NCBI GenBank assembly: GCA_902728285.1
Contig: CACVBU010000362.1
Location: forward strand, 1,655,540 to 1,719,539
DNA length: 64,000 bases
Reading direction: 5' to 3'
From: Clytia hemisphaerica
Lineage: Eukaryota; Cnidaria; Hydrozoa; Leptothecata; Clytiidae
Part shown: one piece after another, positions 59,001 to 64,000 of the stretch
Layout: every line of letters begins with the position of its first letter
Numbering within the stretch: the stretch's first letter is position 1
Made by a program: the position numbers and the translations under genes
The notes under the pieces: model-generated
What the model was told of the DNA's origin: nothing
The model's input: the letters and a program-made list of their open reading frames with translations, nothing else
Databases searched by the model: none

Positions 59001-62000
59001 TCCGTAACAAAAAATAAACAGTTCATTTCTTACAGTTTAGGCTATAGTAGTTTAGCTGATAAAGTAGTTTCATTTTATTTTTAATCCGGCCCGCAACGCT
59101 TGTTTCGGTGGTAGCTAATATGTAGTCTACTGCTTTTGTAAGGCGTTTTTAAGCAAAAGAATACACATAAAAGCGCGACCTTATAAGTGAGTGATTTTTT
59201 TAAGTGACCTACTTCCAAAGGCTCTAATTCCTATGGTGCGGAAGCGATTTAGAGGGTTTACAACCAGCTGGGAACAGTAGTTTTGCCAGAAAACAGGTTT
59301 TTAGGCCTCCAGAGCTGCTTGGGCTTTCTTCCTCGATGGTTTGTAAGGCAACTCAACGTTATCAAATTGGAGAAACATAATTTAAATTTTTTTATTTACT
59401 CTGCATTTCTTATACAGCCGATGAGAATGTGATCGAAATCTTGTTGAAACATGGTGCAGACATAGATGCTAAAGATTCATTCCACTACACACCGCTTCAA
59501 TATGCTGCCGTCAGCGGAAATGTGGACGCGCTCCGAATATTACTTAATCATTTTAAGGAAAATATTGAGGTAAGATTTAGTTGTTCTTTAGTAAAAAAAC
59601 TTCAAGAGTATAACATTTTCCAAAAAGTACGATGTGAAAAGTCTTATACCAACTTTTCATATGTGATTAATTTTCAAAATCAAATTCTCTGTAGGTACAG
59701 AACGGAAGATACCAAACAAAAGCTGCAATACACCTTTTCGACCGTAGCTGTCAGTTGCAGCGCGAGTATTTTTTTGTCAGTTTTACCAACCTAAAACCGT
59801 CCCAATCTTTTTTTCGCACCTAAAGACAATAGAAAAACGTGTAAAAAAAAGATTGGATCGAGTTTAGAGTGGTAAATTAAAAAATAAAGTGGCACGCGTC
59901 TGACTACGGTCAAAAAGGTGTATAGTTTTTTAGTCGTTTTTACTAAATGACTGATGCTTAAAGTTATTTAGTTTACTTATGTTTTTCCTTTTCATTACGT
60001 TTTCACAGCACGCAGATCCAAGTGGTGTCACTGCACTGCATAGCACTTGTTTGAAAGGAGAGGTGGAATGCGCTTTATTGCTTATCCAGAATGGTGCCAA
60101 AGTTTTTCAAACAGACAATAAGAAAATGAATGCTATTCACTATGCTGCTAAATCAGACTCCAGACAGGTTTGTTCACTTTTTTATAAAATCTAACGACCT
60201 TCTCCCGTGGTCTTGCGGTTACAAATAAACCTACAGCACTGGCTCTTGTAGCGAAGTAGTCTTTATCACAAAATGAATGTAAATGTAGTTGAATGTAGTT
60301 TTTCCTTCTCAAAGTGATCAATAGTCTCTTGTAATGCTATAGTACGACAGTATAGAAATATTTAATAGTTACTAGTTGTCAGTTGCTAAAAAGGCCTCAG
60401 AATTGATTAAATTTAAGCCTAACCAGGACAGGGTATTACGATGGAGATTAAACACTGATTTAAACCATGCTTCTTTTGAGATTCAAAACTGATTCCCTAC
60501 ACTACTAGCATTCCTATTATTGAAAATTTGCCCTCTTATCAATAATGATAAACCCCCCTGGATGATTGTTAAATATCCCTTGAATCAATCCATTGATTGA
60601 TTTACCAGATCTTAGATCCATTAATTCAACTATTGGAGCATGATAACAACGCTTTGATCAACGGTGAATCACTATCTGTTCTTTTGAACATTGCCAACAT
60701 CAACGGCGAAACTCCTCTCCATCTGGCTATCCTTGAAGAGAATCTGGAAGCTTGTAAAATTCTGATCGCCAAAGGTGCCGATGTCAACTTAGCCAAACTT
60801 AGAGGTGATTATTTCTTACAATTATACACGTGCTTTTTTTATAAGAACAAACTATATAAGAACATAAGGCGTCTATGGCCATAATACTAAGAACAAGTTA
60901 AGAACATTTTAAGGCTTTGCGGACTCAAAAACACTCGATTCTTTAGGAAAATGGGTCAAATGGTCACAAAATGGAGAAAATAAAAACATTTTAAGAATAT
61001 TTTTAGGCTGAAAATCGAAAAAGTTAAGAGCATCCGAAAGCTTCAAAAAATTTGGATGTTCTTATAAAAAAATGCTTTTGCGCCTCCCTTTTTTTGAAGC
61101 AAACAAAATCTTGAGATTCCATACGTCATGTTTTTTCGGAGTTAAAAAAAACGTGTACGGATTTGACTTGAGGTCACTTCCCCTTCATCTGAAGCCTTCT
61201 CCCTCTGTCGTGGATCATTGATCGACCTTTTTTCATTTATCAAAAGGGTTAATCCAACATTGAAAAGCTTTGGTGTGTATTATCTAAAGCCATAGGCGAA
61301 GCGAGATACCCTGCAAAATTTATGAGGGAGTGCAGACGTTTATGACATATTCATTATCTTTAGATAAAACAAAGACAATAATTACAGTGTCATAAAAACC
61401 GCTCTCATCCATAAACTTTGCAGGGTATCTCGGTACGCCTATGAAAGCTTATGTTAATAACAATGCTATTGGTATTGGCTGAGCCTTAGAAAATACTGCA
61501 ATATACTAGCTTATTCGAGCTTCTATTATTCGAATCTTTCTATAATTCGAACTTATTTCCAGTCCCCGTCGATGAGAAACCCTCTTAAAATACTTTCTCT
61601 AATTCGAATCTCTCTGTTATTCGAGCAAATAAGATTCCCCGTTCGAGCTCGAATTAGCGAGAGTCAATTGTACTTGATGCTTTTAGGCTCACTAGACAAA
61701 TGCTTAAACATCGAACCTATAATTTTCAAATTTGAAGGACTAACGCCATTACATTTGGCATGCGTGAAAGATAGTGTGGAAATAGTCAAGTTGTTGGTCA
61801 GGGAAGGTGCTCGAGTGACGGGTACTGATGAAATACGTGAAATCCCTTTACATAAAGCTGCTCGTAATGATAAAGTGGAAATCGTCAAATTCCTCTTGGA
61901 AACGTAAGTCTCAGATTTTCGTACAGGTAGTGACGCAACGTTCATTTAACTGCATACCTAATGTCTAAACTCTAGTTTAGACGGCCCACTTTTCGCCCTG

Positions 62001-63274
62001 CCTATTCTATTTGTGAATTAAGGTGGGCAAAAAGTTGGCTGTCAATGCATTACCCTCTTTTGACGTCAATATAATGACTTTTATTGATTTTAAATGCCAA
62101 CTTTGTGCCCACTTTTTGCTTACTCTAACAATTAGAAAAAGAAAGCAGGAAAGAATATGGACCTTCTAAACTAGAGCAAGGCTAAACTTCCAAATCTTAA
62201 ATTACTAACTAGGGTATGTCGAAAATTGATTTTAAAAAATAAAGGAAATGTTGTTCTATATCTCTATACTGCAGTTAATAATCGACAAAGCATTGTTTAG
62301 GAAAATATTTAATTTTATTCCTTAAAAACATTATTAAGATGAGTAACTTCTCATTAAAGTTCCCGCTTATTTAATCTGACCCTTCCTTGTTACCAACATT
62401 TGCAGTGATCCAAGCCAAGTAAATATTGAGGATTTGGACAAGCAGACTCCTTTGATTGAATCTGCAGCCAAAAACAACTTTGCTATCACTGAGTTATTGT
62501 TAAGTCATGGTGCTGGTATAGAAGCTTGTGATAAATTTATGAAAACATCTTTGTTTTGGGCTGCTGAGAAGAACTCACTGGAAGTTTTCAAAGTAAGTTT
62601 AGTGTTGTATTATGAATGGAGGTAAATAAACACGGAAAAAGTAAACCCGGAATTATACAAATGAAGCTGCTATTAACCTTTATTACATATTAGCAGTACC
62701 ATGAGCCCCGTGAATCTTAAGAGTGTAATCTTAAAGCTTCCTCTTTAATAGTTCATCGAAAAGTTTGTTAAAGAAGAGTTTGCTAATCTTTCTTCGCTAC
62801 TGTATTACTGTATTTTAGCGGAGTTACCCATCCCAGGGTTGTTAGATTCTATCTATCCGCAGACACGTGTTTCGTCCTTCCCAGGATTCATCAGTGCAGC
62901 TCGGGTAAGCGAGCATAGACTGCTGTTGTTACTAGAGTGCTCAAAACACTTAGTATTGAGCTTCGCATAATCGCTTGTGGTGAACGGAGAAGCAGAGCTT
63001 GCCTCTCCATAGAGTCTATACCTATATTCGTATATTTATTTACTTTGGATCTTTCTGTCCAGGTCTTATTACAACATATCAAAGACAATGAACTAGATTT
63101 GAAAGAATTAATCGAGCAACGTGACACATACGAACACACTCCACTTCATATCGCAGCAAAAGGTGGACACACGGAGATAGTGCAAATCCTGGTGGAGCAC
63201 GGTGCCACGGTGAGCACGCTCAATGATCAAGAACGGACGCCGTTACACACTGCCGCTGATAATGGATTTATTGA
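56006..63274 (+). CDS. TRPA-like channel, N-terminal ankyrin-repeat part (continues beyond right edge)
   Basis: Ten exons in consistent phase: 56006-56131, 56578-56640, 57886-58054, 58865-58939, 59418-59569, 60009-60167, 60609-60804, 61738-61903, 62406-62592 and 63063-63274. They give about 501 residues. A short N-terminus rich in Ser and Thr is followed by about 12 ankyrin repeats with LHYAV, PIHYAA, TPLHLA and TPLHIAAKGGHTEIV cores. The array has the longer insert in repeat 5 and the LLQ-loop before the late repeats that recall TRPA1. TRPA channels use this array as a cytosolic spring and sensor before six membrane helices, which would be to the right. Another long ankyrin protein cannot be excluded. 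The start Met is the first in the open frame. The frame would run on past 56131, but a GTAGGT donor there joins to the next exon. Confidence 0.75.
56810..56959. mobile_element. 150-bp Mutator-like MITE
   Basis: Inverted ends GACGAGATGGAGTTTTTA and TAAAAACTCCATCTCGTC are flanked by an 11-bp duplication, CCAGCTCTGAC (56798-56808 and 56960-56970). This length is typical of Mutator-like elements. Confidence 0.8.
56972..57098. repeat. Inverted repeat arm in TRPA-like intron 2
   Basis: Partner of 55074-55197. The pair brackets exons 1 and 2. Confidence 0.85.
57551..57756. mobile_element. TA-target MITE with ACACCTTTTTG ends, copy 1
   Basis: TATACCTTTTTGTCCGTAGC at the left and CTACGGATGAAAAGGTGTA at the right. 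Same family as 59733-59922. Confidence 0.75.
58070..58305. mobile_element. Tc1/pogo-like MITE with a nested hairpin
   Basis: TATAGTTGACGCTCTCTAAT at the left and GAAAGCGTCAACTGTA at the right, with TA borders. A second inverted pair (TTTTACGCCGGCCCTTATT and its reverse) lies inside at about 58155-58220. Confidence 0.7.
58413..58680. mobile_element. ACACCCC-ended MITE, full copy c
   Basis: ACACCCCTGTCTCACAGCCC at the left and CAACGGGTCTAGGGTGT at the right. The family also occurs at 1-96, 54037 and 55421. Confidence 0.7.
59733..59922. mobile_element. TA-target MITE with ACACCTTTTTG ends, copy 2
   Basis: TACACCTTTTCGACCGTAGC at the left and ACTACGGTCAAAAAGGTGTA at the right. It lies in TRPA-like intron 5. 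Confidence 0.75.
60825..61157. mobile_element. TA-target MITE of the CACGTTTT family
   Basis: It starts TACACGTGCTTTTTTTATAA and ends AAAAAAAACGTGTA, only 20 bp after the donor of the TRPA-like exon 7. Confidence 0.7.
61500..61676. mobile_element. Tc1/pogo-like MITE rich in TTCGA
   Basis: TTATTCGAGCTTC at the left and AATTAGCGAGAGTCAATTGTA at the right, with many TTCGAA-type motifs. It ends about 60 bp before TRPA-like exon 8. Confidence 0.5.
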
Positions 63275-64000
63275 GTAAGATTCTTACTTATTGTTCATGA
63301 CAATTTATATAGCTGACGATTCGATAAAGATGAAATTTAAAGGTTTTATTTTTACATAAGTGTTCCCGTTTCATATCAGACACTTATTTCATATCACGAC
63401 AGTGTCTGTCTATTGTTATATTGTGCTGATATTTATAAGCAAAAAAAGGTTTTTCTTTTCCTCTTTCTGACCAATCTTACTCCACATCCGTGTCAACCCA
63501 ATGTGAAAAAGCTTGTAAATTAAAAATTAAGAGTAAGCAAACGATATCGCTCTTATTTAAAAACAAAACCTTTAAAGTACTATCATAATTCAACTTTTGT
63601 TTTTTTTTCTTGCACACTGTATGAAGCTCTGGTCCTGATGTGATCATCGGGCACTCTTTGAAGGAATCATCTATCACTTATTGATATTCGTTATTCTTAT
63701 AAACGCGCCATTTCACCATTTAATGGTGTAAACTTTTACTGAGCTGGAATCATGAGAAGACCAACTATTTAATTTTGCTTTAAAACATACCTACAATACC
63801 GGCCATAATATTTGAGAAAAAAGGGAAATTCTCACGAAGTCTTATAGCCACAATCGATTTGGAAGCGCTGTAACTTAGGTTAGAAGGGTAGAGTTTTAAC
63901 ATGAGATATAAAACTCAAAAGTCTAAAAGTTCAAGAATGGTTCAATAGGGTTCAGAATATGGCCTGGAAGTCTATAAACCCCACCCAAATTGAAATTGAA
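63275..64000. other. Intron DNA after the last visible TRPA-like exon
   Basis: Apart from the TTAA MITE at 63337-63575, I see no further ankyrin exon or other gene before the window edge. Confidence 0.6.
63337..63575. mobile_element. TTAA-flanked MITE (copy 2)
   Basis: Perfect TTAA on both sides, with inverted ends AGGTTTT and AAAACCT. The interior matches 5517-5750 in reverse complement. It sits just after the last visible TRPA-like exon. Confidence 0.7.

Noticed and set aside
63617-63683. Possible next TRPA-like exon after an AG at about 63616
   Set aside because: It gives no ankyrin-like residues and stops after about 20 codons.

Overview
This is a window of invertebrate animal nuclear DNA. 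Its genes are split into many small exons with GT/AG borders, the DNA is AT-rich, and introns and spacers are packed with short inverted-repeat transposons, two tRNA-derived SINEs and tandem arrays. The gene content (PSMD4, DENND10, lambda-crystallin/L-gulonate dehydrogenase, a TRPA-like ankyrin protein) is metazoan. A cnidarian or other non-insect, non-nematode invertebrate is plausible, but the sequence alone does not fix the species. Exon models below were built by eye from reading frame, splice sites and recalled family sequence. All phases agree except at one DENND10 junction.

Region 1 (1-15290, minus strand) is one long gene made of two lambda-crystallin (CRYL1-type) units. The exon encoding the C-terminus of the upstream unit runs in frame, with no stop codon, into the N-terminus of a second unit, which leaves the window at its left edge. 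Internal exon lengths and phases are identical in the two units (28, 213, 162, 60, 135 nt). The 7.9-kb intron 6 of unit 1 hosts a head-to-head pair of intronless genes (6501-7772 minus, 8012-9328 plus). Both encode 7-8-helix membrane proteins with almost identical His/Asp-rich tails.

Region 2 (17528-50361) holds two genes driven outward from a 305-bp spacer. PSMD4/Rpn10 (ten exons, minus, complete, first exon only 26 nt of coding sequence) lies on the left. DENND10 (plus, first coding exon 40 nt) lies on the right. Each has a first intron of about 10 kb full of transposons. The spacer carries a 13-bp site one base off a MARE/antioxidant-response element, which fits CNC-factor control of proteasome genes.

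Region 3 (56006-63274, plus, open at the right edge) encodes the N-terminal ankyrin array (about 12 repeats) of a TRPA-like channel. The ion-channel part is outside the window.

Mobile DNA includes a degenerate hAT transposon with 14-bp terminal repeats and a transposase remnant, a hAT-like element carrying a 53-bp minisatellite, several TA- and TTAA-target MITE families, a Mutator-like MITE with an 11-bp target duplication, a nested set of foldback elements, and two long hairpins (28159-28334 and about 41055-41745).
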